A stretch of 64,000 nucleotides of DNA. It comes from Pseudomonadota bacterium. GTDB lineage: Bacteria; Pseudomonadota; Gammaproteobacteria; Burkholderiales; Burkholderiaceae_C. The notes below the pieces were generated by a model that was not told where the DNA came from, did no database searches, and saw nothing but the letters and a program-made list of their open reading frames with translations. Both the position numbers and the translations under genes were made by a program. Positions 50,526 through 59,539 of the stretch are shown in pieces (position 1 is the first letter of the stretch; each line of letters begins with the position of its first letter). Where the stretch lies: the NCBI GenBank assembly GCA_030538085.1, contig JAUNUR010000010.1, forward strand, positions 1-64,000. The letters are read 5' to 3'.

Positions 50526-50924
50526 ATGAACCGCTGCTCGAAACCCCTCGCCACTCTGCTTTTTGTAGCCGTCAGCGCAACCCTAACAATGGCTGGCGCC
50601 ACTTTTTCCACCGAAACACAAGCCCAGCGCATGTTTCCGCAGAAGGTGCAGCGCGGCAAGATCACCTTCGTTGGCGCGCGCGAGGTGGTGCTGAACGACA
50701 AGACCGAGCGCCTGGCCCCCGGCGCCGTGGTGCGCACCGAGCGCAACACCATCGCCCTCACCGGCAGCCTGCGCAACCAGACCTTCCTCGTCAATTACCT
50801 GCGCGATCCGGCTGGCCTGGTACGCGAGGTCTGGATCCTGACGCCCGCCGAGGCCGAGCGCCCCGTGCGCCGCGGCCAGCCAATGCCGTCCAACGCCGGC
50901 GATTCGCCCCTGTACGCCAACTGA
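50526..50924 (+). CDS. Exported hypothetical protein upstream of miaB
   Basis: 132 residues. The signal peptide is residues 1-33 ([17 protein letters not shown], then TQAQR). The mature part is a small basic beta-rich domain ([37 protein letters not shown]) ending in a polar tail. I recognise no family. It lies 128 bp upstream of miaB on the same strand. Localisation would be periplasm or outer surface. Confidence 0.8.
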   Translation: MNRCSKPLATLLFVAVSATLTMAGATFSTETQAQRMFPQKVQRGKITFVGAREVVLNDKTERLAPGAVVRTERNTIALTGSLRNQTFLVNYLRDPAGLVREVWILTPAEAERPVRRGQPMPSNAGDSPLYAN

Positions 50925-51052
50925 GCGCCAACCGAGCGCCCGCCCGCGCCCACCACGCACTGACCGCCAGCGCGCGTGATGGCGCGGCACGCCGCCGCCA
51001 GCCGCCCACCCATTCCTCGCTTTTTCCCCGCCTTTTTCCAAGGAGACAAACC

Positions 51053-52396
51053 ATGTCTCGCAAAGTCTTCATCAAGACCTTCGGCTGCCAGATGAACGAG
51101 TACGACTCGGACAAGATGGCCGACGTGCTGGACGCCGCCCAGGGCTATGAGCCCACCACCAACGTCGACGAAGCCGACCTGATCCTGTTCAACACCTGCT
51201 CGGTGCGCGAGAAGGCGCAGGAGAAGGTGTTTTCCGACCTGGGCCGCGTGAAGCACCTCAAGAAGAAAGGTGTGCTGATCGGCGTGGGCGGCTGCGTGGC
51301 CAGCCAGGAGGGCGAGGAAATCATCAAGCGCGCGCCCTACGTGGACGTGGTGTTCGGCCCGCAGACCTTGCACCGCTTGCCCGAGCTGCTCTCCCAGCGC
51401 GAGCAGCAGCAACAGCCGCAGGTGGACATCCGCTTTCCCGAGATCGAGAAGTTCGACCACCTGCCGCCCGCGCGCGTGGAGGGCGCCAGCGCCTTCGTCT
51501 CGATCATGGAAGGCTGCTCCAAGTATTGCAGCTACTGCGTGGTGCCCTACACGCGCGGCGAGGAATTCAGCCGCCCGTTCGACGACGTGCTGACCGAAGT
51601 CGCCGGCCTGGCCGACCAGGGCGTGAAGGAGGTGACGCTGCTGGGCCAGAACGTGAACGCCTACCGCGGCAAGATGGGCGACACAGACGACATCGCCGAT
51701 TTCGCTCTGCTGATCGAGTACGTGGCCGAGATTCCCGGCATTGAGCGCATCCGCTACACCACCAGCCACCCCAACGAGTTCACCAAAGCCTTGATCGACG
51801 TGTACGACAAGGTGCCGCAGCTCGTCAGCCACCTGCACCTGCCCGTGCAGCACGGCTCCGACCGCATCCTGATGGCGATGAAGCGCGGCTACACCGCCAT
51901 GGAATACAAGAGCATCGTCCGCAAGCTGCGCGCCGTGCGGCCCGACCTGAGTTTGTCGAGCGACTTCATCGTCGGCTTTCCGGGCGAGACGGAAGACGAC
52001 TTCGGCAAGATGATGAAGCTGATCGACGACGTGGGCTACGACGCCAGCTTCTCCTTCATCTTCAGCCCGCGCCCCGGCACGCCAGCGGCCAACCTGCACG
52101 ACGACACGCCGCACGAGGTGAAGCTGAAGCGTCTGCAGCACCTGCAGGCCACCGTGGAGCAGAACGTGCGCGCCATCGGCGCCAGCCGCGTGGGCACCGT
52201 GCAGCGCATCCTGGTCGAAGGGCCGTCGCGCAAGAACCCCGCCGAGCTGATGGGCCGCACCTTCTGCAACCGCATCGTCAATTTCGACGGCGGGCCGCAC
52301 TCAGGCCGCCTGGTGGGCCAGATGATCGACGTGACCATCACCGAGGCGCTGCCGCATTCGCTGCGGGGCGCCGTTCATGCCGTGGAGCGCGGCTGA
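51053..52396 (+). CDS. miaB: tRNA-2-methylthio-N6-dimethylallyladenosine synthase
   Basis: Radical-SAM methylthiotransferase acting on i6A37 in tRNA. 447 residues: N-terminal UPF0004 domain ([34 protein letters not shown] hold three cluster Cys), radical SAM motif [17 protein letters not shown], and a C-terminal TRAM domain. RBS AAGGAG precedes ATG 51053. Confidence 0.98.
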   Translation: MSRKVFIKTFGCQMNEYDSDKMADVLDAAQGYEPTTNVDEADLILFNTCSVREKAQEKVFSDLGRVKHLKKKGVLIGVGGCVASQEGEEIIKRAPYVDVVFGPQTLHRLPELLSQREQQQQPQVDIRFPEIEKFDHLPPARVEGASAFVSIMEGCSKYCSYCVVPYTRGEEFSRPFDDVLTEVAGLADQGVKEVTLLGQNVNAYRGKMGDTDDIADFALLIEYVAEIPGIERIRYTTSHPNEFTKALIDVYDKVPQLVSHLHLPVQHGSDRILMAMKRGYTAMEYKSIVRKLRAVRPDLSLSSDFIVGFPGETEDDFGKMMKLIDDVGYDASFSFIFSPRPGTPAANLHDDTPHEVKLKRLQHLQATVEQNVRAIGASRVGTVQRILVEGPSRKNPAELMGRTFCNRIVNFDGGPHSGRLVGQMIDVTITEALPHSLRGAVHAVERG

Positions 52397-52414
52397 GCCA
52401 ACCGCCTCACCCGC

Positions 52415-54712
52415 TCAAGCCGCCCGCGCCGCGCGCAACTCCCGCGCCGCCGCCACCATGTGCCGCAGCGCGGGTATCACCTCGTCCCACTGGCGCGTCT
52501 TCAGGCCGCAGTCGGGGTTGACCCACAGGCGCTCTGCCGGAATGCGCTCGGCGGCCTTCTTCATCAGCGACACGATCTGCGCCTGACTCGGGATGTTGGG
52601 CGAATGGATGTCATAAACGCCGGGGCCGATCTCGTTGGGATACCTGAAGTCGTCGAATACGTCGAGCAGTTCCATGTCGGAGCGGCTGGTCTCGATGGTG
52701 ATGACGTCCGCGTCCATGCCGGCAATCGCGTCGATGATGTCGTTGAACTCCGAGTAGCACATGTGGGTGTGAATCTGCGTCTCGTCGCGCACGCCGTTGG
52801 CAGCGATGCGAAAGCACTCGATGGCCCAGTCCAGATAGTCCCGCCACCGTGACTGGCGCAGCGGCAGCCCCTCGCGCAGGGCGGCTTCGTCGATCTGGAT
52901 GATGCGCACGCCGGCGCGCTCCAGATCCAGCACCTCGTCGCGGATCGCCAGCGCCAGTTGCCGGCAGGTGTCGGCGCGCGGCTGATCGTCGCGCACGAAC
53001 GACCAGTTGAGCATGGTGACGGGGCCGGTCAGCATGCCCTTCATCGGCTTGCTGGTCAGCGACTGGGCGTAGCGGGTCCACTCCACCGTCATGGCGCGCG
53101 GACGGCGGATGTCGCCAAACAGGATGGGCGGCTTGACGCAGCGCGAGCCGTAGCTTTGCACCCAGCCGAACTGGCTGAATACATAGCCCTCCAGTTGCTC
53201 GCCAAAGTATTCGACCATGTCGTTGCGCTCGGCCTCGCCGTGCACCAGCACGTCCAGGCCCAGGGTTTCCTGCTCGCGCACGCCGCGCGCGATTTCGGCG
53301 CGCATGGCCGCCTGATAGGCCGCGTCGTCCAGCCGGCCCACCTTGTGGTCGGCGCGCGCGGCGCGGATGTCGGCGGTCTGCGGAAACGAGCCGATGGTCG
53401 TCGTCGGGTAGACCGGCAGCTTCAGGATGGCCGCCTGCTTGCGCGCGCGCTCGGCGTGGGCGCTTTCGCGCTGGCCCATGTGCGCGCCCACGCGCGCCAC
53501 GGCTTCGGCCACCCGCGGGTGGTGCACGCGCGGCGAGGCGCGGCGCGCGGCCAGCGCGGCGGCGTTGGCCGCCAGTTCGCTCTTGACCGCGTCGCGGCCC
53601 TGGCGCAGCGCGGTCGCCAGCACGCGCAGTTCATCAAGCTTCTGCAGCGCGAAGGCAAGCCAGGGTTTGACCTCGGCATCCAGCTTCTGCTCCTGCGCCA
53701 GATCGACTGGCACGTGCAGCAGCGAGCACGAAGGCGCGATCCACAGCCGCTCGCCCAGCCGCCCGGCCAGCGGCTCCAGCCAGTCGAGCGCGGCGTTCAG
53801 ATCGGTCTTCCAGATGTTGCGGCCATTGATCACGCCCAGCGACAGCACCTTGTGCTCGGGCAGCACGTTCAGCAGGGGCTGAAGATCGTCCTGGCTGGTG
53901 CTGGCGTCGATGTGCAGGCCGGCCACCGGCAGATTGGCGGCCAGGTAGCGGTTCTCGGCCAGAGGCCCGAAATAGGTGGTCAGCAGAATCTTGGCGCGGC
54001 AGGGCTTGAGCTGGTGGTAAGCCAGGTTGAAGGCGTGTTGCCAGTCGGCATCCAGCTCGGTGACGAGGATGGGCTCGTCCACCTGCACCCATTCGGCGCC
54101 GGCGCCGGCCAGGGTATCGAGCAGCTCGGCATAGACGGGCAGCAGGCGCTCCAGCAGCGCCAGCTTGTCGGAGCCGTCCTTGGCCTTGCCCAGCGCCAGG
54201 TAGGTAACGGGGCCGATGATGACGGGCTTGGCCCGCACGCCCTGCGCCCTGGCCTCGGCCCACTGCACCAGCAAGCGCGAGGCGTCCAGGGCGAAGGTGG
54301 TGCCCGCGCTGAACTCGGGCACGATGTAGTGGTAGTTGGTGTCGAACCACTTGGTCATCTCGCCGGCGGCGATGCCGCCGCAGCAGCCGGCATGCTCCTC
54401 GGCCGACGCCGCCGACCGGCCGCGCGCCACGCGGAAATAGTTGTCCAGCACGCCGCCATGAAAACCGCGCGCGCGCTCGGGCAAGTTGCCCAGCGTGAAG
54501 CTCATGTCCAGCACCTGGTCGTAGAACGAGAAGTCGCCCACCGGTACCCAGTCGAGCGCGGCCTGGTGGCCCCAGTGACGCTGGCGCAGTCGCGCGCCCT
54601 TCGCCATCAGTTCATCGGGCGATGCCTGTCCTTTCCAGTACGACTCCAGCGCGAATTTCAGTTCGCGCCGCGCGCCGATGCGCGGAAAACCCAGGTTGTG
54701 CGTGGTGACCAT
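52415..54712 (-). CDS. metE: Cobalamin-independent methionine synthase
   Basis: Transfers methyl from methyltetrahydrofolate polyglutamate to homocysteine without B12. 765 residues: N-terminal barrel starting [21 protein letters not shown]-terminal barrel with the zinc ligands in [11 protein letters not shown] and [16 protein letters not shown] 54712 (MVTTHNLG) is the standard start. It is divergent from a metR-type gene. No cobalamin riboswitch is seen in the 116-bp gap, unlike nrdA in this window. Confidence 0.98.
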   Translation of the reverse strand: MVTTHNLGFPRIGARRELKFALESYWKGQASPDELMAKGARLRQRHWGHQAALDWVPVGDFSFYDQVLDMSFTLGNLPERARGFHGGVLDNYFRVARGRSAASAEEHAGCCGGIAAGEMTKWFDTNYHYIVPEFSAGTTFALDASRLLVQWAEARAQGVRAKPVIIGPVTYLALGKAKDGSDKLALLERLLPVYAELLDTLAGAGAEWVQVDEPILVTELDADWQHAFNLAYHQLKPCRAKILLTTYFGPLAENRYLAANLPVAGLHIDASTSQDDLQPLLNVLPEHKVLSLGVINGRNIWKTDLNAALDWLEPLAGRLGERLWIAPSCSLLHVPVDLAQEQKLDAEVKPWLAFALQKLDELRVLATALRQGRDAVKSELAANAAALAARRASPRVHHPRVAEAVARVGAHMGQRESAHAERARKQAAILKLPVYPTTTIGSFPQTADIRAARADHKVGRLDDAAYQAAMRAEIARGVREQETLGLDVLVHGEAERNDMVEYFGEQLEGYVFSQFGWVQSYGSRCVKPPILFGDIRRPRAMTVEWTRYAQSLTSKPMKGMLTGPVTMLNWSFVRDDQPRADTCRQLALAIRDEVLDLERAGVRIIQIDEAALREGLPLRQSRWRDYLDWAIECFRIAANGVRDETQIHTHMCYSEFNDIIDAIAGMDADVITIETSRSDMELLDVFDDFRYPNEIGPGVYDIHSPNIPSQAQIVSLMKKAAERIPAERLWVNPDCGLKTRQWDEVIPALRHMVAAARELRAARAA

Positions 54713-54768
54713 GTGCGTGACTCCGGTGGATGGTGTGTTCAAAAGGCGATGAAGCGGTTGATGATCGG

Positions 54769-54815
54769 CTCACCAACCCATGAAGTAAAATGGTCTTTTC
54801 TCACCAACCCATCAA
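54769..54815. promoter_or_regulatory. Direct repeats in the metE-metR gap (putative MetR operator)
   Basis: CTCACCAACCCATGAA (54769-54784) and CTCACCAACCCATCAA (54800-54815) are spaced 31 bp apart, three helical turns. They lie between the divergent genes, the place where MetR binds in other bacteria. The sites do not show the enteric TGAA...TTCA pattern clearly. Confidence 0.45.
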
Positions 54816-54828
54816 TTTTGCTCATACC

Positions 54829-55746
54829 ATGCTGGAGCGCATCCACCTTGCCATCGTGCTCGAAGTGGAGCGGCAAGGCTCGCTGACCGCCGCCGCCGGC
54901 GTACTGTGCCTGACGCAATCGGCCCTCAGCCACAGCATGAAAAAGCTGGAGCAGCAACTGGGCACCGCCGTGTGGCTGCGCGATGGCCGCGGCCTGCGGC
55001 TGACGCAGGCCGGCCAGCACCTGCTGGGCGTGGCGCGGCGCGTGCTGCCGCAGCTTGAGCGCGCCGAGCAGCGCCTGCGCCAGTACGCGGCGGGCGAGCG
55101 CGGCACGCTGCGCATCGGCATGGAATGCCACCCCTGCTACCAATGGCTGCTGAAGGTCGTGTCGCCCTACCTGGCCGCGTGGCCCGACGTGGACGTGGAC
55201 GTGAAGCAAAAATTCCAGTTCGGCGGCATCGGCGCGCTGTTCGCCTACGAGATCGACCTGCTGGTCACGCCCGATCCGCTGTACAAGGCTGGTCTGCATT
55301 TCGAGCCGGTGTTCGATTACGAGCAGGTGCTGGTGGTCGCCCGCGCGCACCCGCTGGCCGCCACGCCCTACGTCAAGCCGCGCCAGTTGGCCGACCAGGT
55401 GCTGATCACCTATCCCGTGGAGCCCGAGCGGCTGGACGTGTTTAGCCAGTTCCTGCTGCCCGCCGGCATCGCCCCGCGCCGCCACAAGACCATCGAGACC
55501 ACCGACATCATGTTGCAGATGGTCGCCAGCGGCCGTGGCGTGGCCGCGCTACCGCGCTGGCTGGTGCGGGAATACGCGCCTCAGCTTGACCTGGTGCCGG
55601 TGCGCCTGGGCGCGCGCGGCATCGCCAAGCAGATTCACCTGGGCGCGCGCCGCGCCGATCTGGAGGCCGACGGCGCCGGCAGCGACTACCTGCGCGCCTT
55701 CATCGCGCAGGCGCGCCAACTGCCGGCGACCGCCCCCGTGGTTTGA
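54829..55746 (+). CDS. metR: LysR-family regulator MetR
   Basis: 305 residues. The N-terminal winged helix LTAAAGVLCLTQSALSHSMK lies near residues 18-37, and the C-terminal periplasmic-binding-like domain senses homocysteine in the family. I preferred ATG 54829 (MLERIHLAI), which matches MetR N-termini; 54790 is an alternative. The divergent position to metE supports the assignment. Confidence 0.9.
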   Translation: MLERIHLAIVLEVERQGSLTAAAGVLCLTQSALSHSMKKLEQQLGTAVWLRDGRGLRLTQAGQHLLGVARRVLPQLERAEQRLRQYAAGERGTLRIGMECHPCYQWLLKVVSPYLAAWPDVDVDVKQKFQFGGIGALFAYEIDLLVTPDPLYKAGLHFEPVFDYEQVLVVARAHPLAATPYVKPRQLADQVLITYPVEPERLDVFSQFLLPAGIAPRRHKTIETTDIMLQMVASGRGVAALPRWLVREYAPQLDLVPVRLGARGIAKQIHLGARRADLEADGAGSDYLRAFIAQARQLPATAPVV

Positions 55747-55802
55747 TGCCAAATCGGGCGTTGGCCTTTGTCTGTCCAGGGTAATCAGCTATCAATTTCA
55801 TT

Positions 55803-56040
55803 GAACCTAGAAACGGCAGTTGGATGCGCCCGAGCGTGCCGTGATGGGCGTGCCAGGCAAGGCGCGAGGACGCGGCAGGCTCGTGCCTGCGAGGACGAGC
55901 AACGCCGCATGGCGCGGCCAGCGCGGTGCGATCGGGTGCATAGCGCGCTCACCCAGCAGGTGAATGTGATCGAAGCTGTGAAAGTCAGCGTTCATGCGGG
56001 TTGCCCAAGGATGGCAAGCGGTCAACTGCCGTTTCTAGGT
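55803..56040. repeat. Family G MITE-like element, full copy (238 bp)
   Basis: A perfect 19-bp terminal inverted repeat, AACCTAGAAACGGCAGTTG, and its complement at 56022-56040. A 72-codon minus-strand frame spans much of it, but it has no recognised domain. The flanks (TTCATTG / GATATC) show no clear target duplication. A second copy starts the window (1-119). The rest of the 55747-56142 gap shows nothing else. Confidence 0.9.
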
Positions 56041-56142
56041 TGATATCAAAGGCGCTGACCGCACGCATCGAGAGCTGGAGAGACCCGCGTCATCGGCTTC
56101 TTCTGCGTCCTCCGCGTCTGCTGTTCATCCCCGTGAACCCCG

Positions 56143-57561
56143 TCACCCCGCGTCCGAAAACCCATAGGGCGTGAACCGGCTCTGGTTTTCGTCCACTTCC
56201 AGCGCGCGGCCAATGAAGGGAAAGGCGCGCTGCGGACAGTGCTCGCGCTCGCACACCTTGCAGCCCATGCCGATGGGCGTGGCGGCCTCGGGGTCGGTCA
56301 GGTCCAGCCCCTTGGCATAGACCAGCCGCGATGCGTGGCGCACGTCGCACCCCAGGCCAATGGCGAACACCCTGCGCGGCGCGCTCCAGCCGCGCGCGCC
56401 GCTGGACACGGAGCGGGCAATCCACAGATAAGTGCGCCCGTCGGGCATGCGCGCCACCTGCCGCAGGATGCGGCCCGGCTGGCTGAAGGCTTCGTACACG
56501 TTCCACAGCGGACAGGTGCCGCCGGCGCGGCTGAAGTGGAAATGCGTGGCCGATTGCCGCTTGCTGATGTTGCCCGCCCGGTCCACGCGCACGAAGAAAA
56601 AAGGCACGCCCGGCGCGCCCGGGCGTTGCAGGGTGGACAGGCGGTGGCACACGGTCTCGAAGCCGACGCCAAAGCGCTGGCCCAGCAATTCAATGTCGTG
56701 GCGCAGCGTGTCCGCCGCATGCCGGAAGTCGGCATAGGGCAGCAGCAGCGCACCCGCGAAGTAGTTGGCCAGGCCGGCGCGGGCCAAGCGGCGCGAGGCC
56801 GCGTCACCACCGAAGGCCGGTGTGTCGATCAGGCCGTCGATGGTCTGCCCATACTCCAGCAGCGCCAGTTGCGTTGCCAGTTGAAACGACTGCCGCGAAG
56901 GCTCCAGCGCGTCGGCCAGGTAGAGCTGGCGCGCCGCCGGGTCGAAGCGGCGCTTGGCGGCGTGCGCATCCCGCGTGTGCATCACGCGCACGCCATGGTG
57001 CCGATGCAGCCGCCGCGAAAGCCATTCGGCCAGGTGAGCGCCCCGCGCCCGCGCTTCATCCGCCAGCGCCTCGGCGGCGCGGTCCAGCGGGTCGAAGTGG
57101 TTCTGGTGCGCGAAGAAGAAGTCACGCACCGCCTCGAACGGCATGGCACGCGACGCCACCGTGTCGGCGCGCTCGTCGCCCAGGCGGAGGGCCATGGATT
57201 CGACACGTTCCCGCGCTTCCACGCCGCGACGGTGCAGCGCCACCACGGCCTGCGCCAGCGCGGGCATCTGCGTGGCCACCTCGCGCAGCTCCGGCAGCGT
57301 GATGGGTGGGGCGGCATCGGCCAGCGCCTCCTGCATGGCGACCACCAGCCGCGCCTCCTCGTCTTCCGAGAACTGCTGCAAATCCACCCCGAGTACCCGG
57401 TTGATCTTCAGCAGCACCGCCACCGTGAGCGGGCGCTGGTTCCGCTCCAACTGGTTGAGGTAGCTGGGCGACAGGCCCAGCGTCTGCGCCATGGCGATCT
57501 GGGACATGCCGTGCTCGGCGCGCAGGCGGCGCAGCTTGACGCCCATGAAGGTTTTTTTCAT
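56143..57561 (-). CDS. ScfR/RamB-type XRE regulator (short-chain fatty acyl regulator)
   Basis: 472 residues from ATG 57561. The N-terminal helix-turn-helix is MSQIAMAQTLGLSPSYLNQLE (residues 19-39 region), followed by an ImmA/IrrE-like domain around residues 150-290 with the helix LANYFAGALLLPY. The C-terminal DUF2083 domain has CKVCEREHCPQRAFPF. Relatives (RamB, PrpR-like, ScfR) control propionate, acetate and glyoxylate genes in response to acyl-CoA. No prp or ace genes are adjacent; a thioesterase gene is divergent. Confidence 0.9.
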   Translation of the reverse strand: MKKTFMGVKLRRLRAEHGMSQIAMAQTLGLSPSYLNQLERNQRPLTVAVLLKINRVLGVDLQQFSEDEEARLVVAMQEALADAAPPITLPELREVATQMPALAQAVVALHRRGVEARERVESMALRLGDERADTVASRAMPFEAVRDFFFAHQNHFDPLDRAAEALADEARARGAHLAEWLSRRLHRHHGVRVMHTRDAHAAKRRFDPAARQLYLADALEPSRQSFQLATQLALLEYGQTIDGLIDTPAFGGDAASRRLARAGLANYFAGALLLPYADFRHAADTLRHDIELLGQRFGVGFETVCHRLSTLQRPGAPGVPFFFVRVDRAGNISKRQSATHFHFSRAGGTCPLWNVYEAFSQPGRILRQVARMPDGRTYLWIARSVSSGARGWSAPRRVFAIGLGCDVRHASRLVYAKGLDLTDPEAATPIGMGCKVCEREHCPQRAFPFIGRALEVDENQSRFTPYGFSDAG

Positions 57562-57594
57562 CACCGCGGCCTTGCATCACCCCGGACAGGGGTT

Positions 57595-57687
57595 TTCGCA
57601 AAGTTTGCAAATTCATTGATGTTCATTGGCACGACTTCGCTTTTTCAGCACTTGAGCTTGCTCATCGTTCTGCGTAAATTGCGAACC
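57595..57687. promoter_or_regulatory. Putative operators of the ScfR-type regulator
   Basis: Two related palindromic sites lie in the divergent gap: TTCGCAAAGTTTGCAAA at 57595-57611 and CTGCGTAAATTGCGAACC at 57670-57687. RamB/ScfR-type regulators recognise TTTGCAAA-like sequences. Confidence 0.5.
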
Positions 57688-58071
57688 ATGACATTTCCCC
57701 ACGGAACCCTTCAACTGCACGAGCTGGTGCTGCCCGTGATGGCCAATCACCACGGCACGCTGTTTGCCGGCCAGGGCCTGCAACTGATGGCCAAGGCCGC
57801 GTTTCTGTCCGCGCGCGGCCTGGCCAGGCGCGAGGTGGTGATGGCCGGCGTGACCGGCATCGACTTCATGGCGCCGGTGCCCGTGGGCTGCACGCTGACC
57901 CTGCGCGCCTGGATCAGCCGCGTGGGCCGCAGCTCGATGACGGTATGCGTCAACGGGCTGACCGAGGCCCCTGGCGCGCCGCGCGAAGAGGCGCTGAAGG
58001 GCGTGTTCGAGATGGTGGCGGTGGATGCCCGGGGCCGCCCTGTCGCCATCGAGGCTGGCTACATCCATTAG
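57688..58071 (+). CDS. Acyl-CoA thioesterase (hotdog fold, YciA/BFIT-like)
   Basis: 127 residues, single hotdog domain. ELVLPVMANHHGTLFAGQGLQLM is the family's substrate-helix motif, and GVTGIDFMAPVPVGCTL the following strand. It hydrolyses acyl-CoAs. It is divergent from the ScfR-type regulator, with TTTGCAAA-like sites in the gap, so it is a likely target. An upstream ATG (57619) would add 23 residues. Its TAG stop runs into a family D end. Confidence 0.88.
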   Translation: MTFPHGTLQLHELVLPVMANHHGTLFAGQGLQLMAKAAFLSARGLARREVVMAGVTGIDFMAPVPVGCTLTLRAWISRVGRSSMTVCVNGLTEAPGAPREEALKGVFEMVAVDARGRPVAIEAGYIH

Positions 58072-58110
58072 AGGCTGTCCTCAAACTCCTCGCGCCGCGC
58101 GCATCGAATC
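58071..58110. repeat. Family D repeat end, copy 3
   Basis: GAGGCTGTCCTCAAACTCC then TCGCGCCGCGCGCATCGAA. The first G is the last base of the thioesterase TAG stop. No second end is visible before the glutaredoxin gene. Confidence 0.7.
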
Positions 58111-58119
58111 AGGGCGCCA

Positions 58120-58395
58120 TCACGCCGCCACTTGCCGTGCCGCCGCTTGCCGCACGCTGGCTTGCAGCATGTGGCGCAGCGCGTCGTATCCCCCCACGTG
58201 GGTGGCGGCGCCGTCGCGGCGGACGAAGATCTGCGGCAAGCTGCGCACCGGCTGACCCACCTTGGCCTGCAACTCTTCCAGGCTGATGTCCTGCCCCAGC
58301 GCGTGGTACTCGAACTTGATGGACTGGATTTGGCACAGCATCCTGGTCTTGTCGCAGTCAACGCAGTTGTCCTTGCCATAAATGATGATTTGCAT
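58120..58395 (-). CDS. Glutaredoxin, probable electron donor for class I RNR
   Basis: 91 residues: MQIIIYGKDNCVDCDKTRML has the CxxC redox pair (C11, C14), and LPQIFVRRDG with HVGGYDALR is the glutathione-binding TVP-like/GGY region. It follows nrdB by 38 bp on the same strand, so it is the natural reductant for NrdA, in the way NrdH or grx genes sit in nrd operons. Confidence 0.9.
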   Translation of the reverse strand: MQIIIYGKDNCVDCDKTRMLCQIQSIKFEYHALGQDISLEELQAKVGQPVRSLPQIFVRRDGAATHVGGYDALRHMLQASVRQAAARQVAA

Positions 58396-58433
58396 GTGTC
58401 GTGTTCTCCTGGGTGGGTCAAAAAAATGGGGGT

Positions 58434-59531
58434 TCAGAAATCGTCATCGAACACCAGGTCCTTGTCGGTGCGGCGCATCACACCCACCTTGTAGGCCGCG
58501 ATGTCCTGCTCCTGCGGCGATGCCTGGGTGCTGGAGATGTTGAGCCACTTCTCCATGAACTTGAGCGGATTGACGGCGGGCAATGCATGCTTGCCGGCGG
58601 CGATGCCCAGCGTTTGATACACGTCCTTGGCGCAGTACCGGGTCCAGGCCGACAGGCGCTCGGCGTTCATGCCGACCAGCTCTCGCCCCTCGGAGAACAG
58701 GTAGTCGATCCAGCGCAGCTCGCTGTCGATGACCTCCTCGATCATCCGTTCGATCTGGTCGCGGCACTGGGCGAACGCGGCCTGCCCGCGCTCGGTGGCC
58801 AGTTCGTTGCGCAGCACCGCGCGGTCGAGTTCGGCGTGGATTTCCAGCTCGTCCTGGGCGATCTTCTGGATCGCCTTGCCGATCGGCTGGAACAGCCCCG
58901 TATCGCAGATGGCGAAGGTCACCGCGAAACTGGCCATGAACTGGATACGCTCCATGCAAAACAGCGCGACCACCGTCATGAACACGGCGTTGTAGGTGGC
59001 CTGGTCGTTGGGCAGCAGGCCGATGGCGTACTTGTGCGATGCCTCGTAGCCGTCGGCGAAAGCGCGGGCGACTTCGGCCAAGCGCTCATGCGCTTCCTGC
59101 ACCCGCAGGATCTCGTCGAGGATCACCGATGGATCGTCGAACGAGTTGCGCACGATCTCCGAATAGGTGGCCGCGTGCACTACCTCGTTGTCGGAGATGC
59201 GCTGCCAGCAGGCCCACAGCTCGCTGGAAGTGATGAACGGCGCCAGCACCGGGGCAATGGCGCGCGAGGCAACGGAATCGGCCTCCCACTGCCAGGCCAG
59301 GGTCTTGATCATCATGTCGTAAGTGGCGCGCGAGCATGACTTGAAGTCAGCGTTGCAGGATGAGTAGTCGAACTCGTTCTCGTCCCAGTCGAGCGATTTC
59401 TGCGCCTTGTAGAGCTTCCAGATCTCGGGGTAATGGCGGTTGACGGTGTCGAACAGGCCAGGCTTTTCGCCCAGGAACAGCAGCGGTTTTTCGTAGTCGG
59501 TCTTGGCGTAGTTGAATACGGTGTCGGTCAT
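58434..59531 (-). CDS. nrdB: Class I ribonucleotide reductase, small (radical) subunit
   Basis: 365 residues from ATG 59531, 8 bp after nrdA. The helical ferritin-like fold carries the metal ligands in DNEVVHAATYSEIV and AQDELEIHAELD; the tyrosine in ATYSEIV and the FSCSRATYDMMI region match this group. The C-terminal tail ends DLVFDDDF, which binds NrdA. Sequence style is of the phage-like/NrdB group, not the enteric one. Confidence 0.95.
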   Translation of the reverse strand: MTDTVFNYAKTDYEKPLLFLGEKPGLFDTVNRHYPEIWKLYKAQKSLDWDENEFDYSSCNADFKSCSRATYDMMIKTLAWQWEADSVASRAIAPVLAPFITSSELWACWQRISDNEVVHAATYSEIVRNSFDDPSVILDEILRVQEAHERLAEVARAFADGYEASHKYAIGLLPNDQATYNAVFMTVVALFCMERIQFMASFAVTFAICDTGLFQPIGKAIQKIAQDELEIHAELDRAVLRNELATERGQAAFAQCRDQIERMIEEVIDSELRWIDYLFSEGRELVGMNAERLSAWTRYCAKDVYQTLGIAAGKHALPAVNPLKFMEKWLNISSTQASPQEQDIAAYKVGVMRRTDKDLVFDDDF

Positions 59532-59539
59532 GGTCTCTC

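Noticed and set aside
54713-54828. Cobalamin riboswitch in front of metE
   Set aside because: The gap is only 116 bp and lacks any B12-box segment.
52958-54886. 642-codon open frame opposite metE
   Set aside because: Antisense shadow of metE with no recognisable domain.
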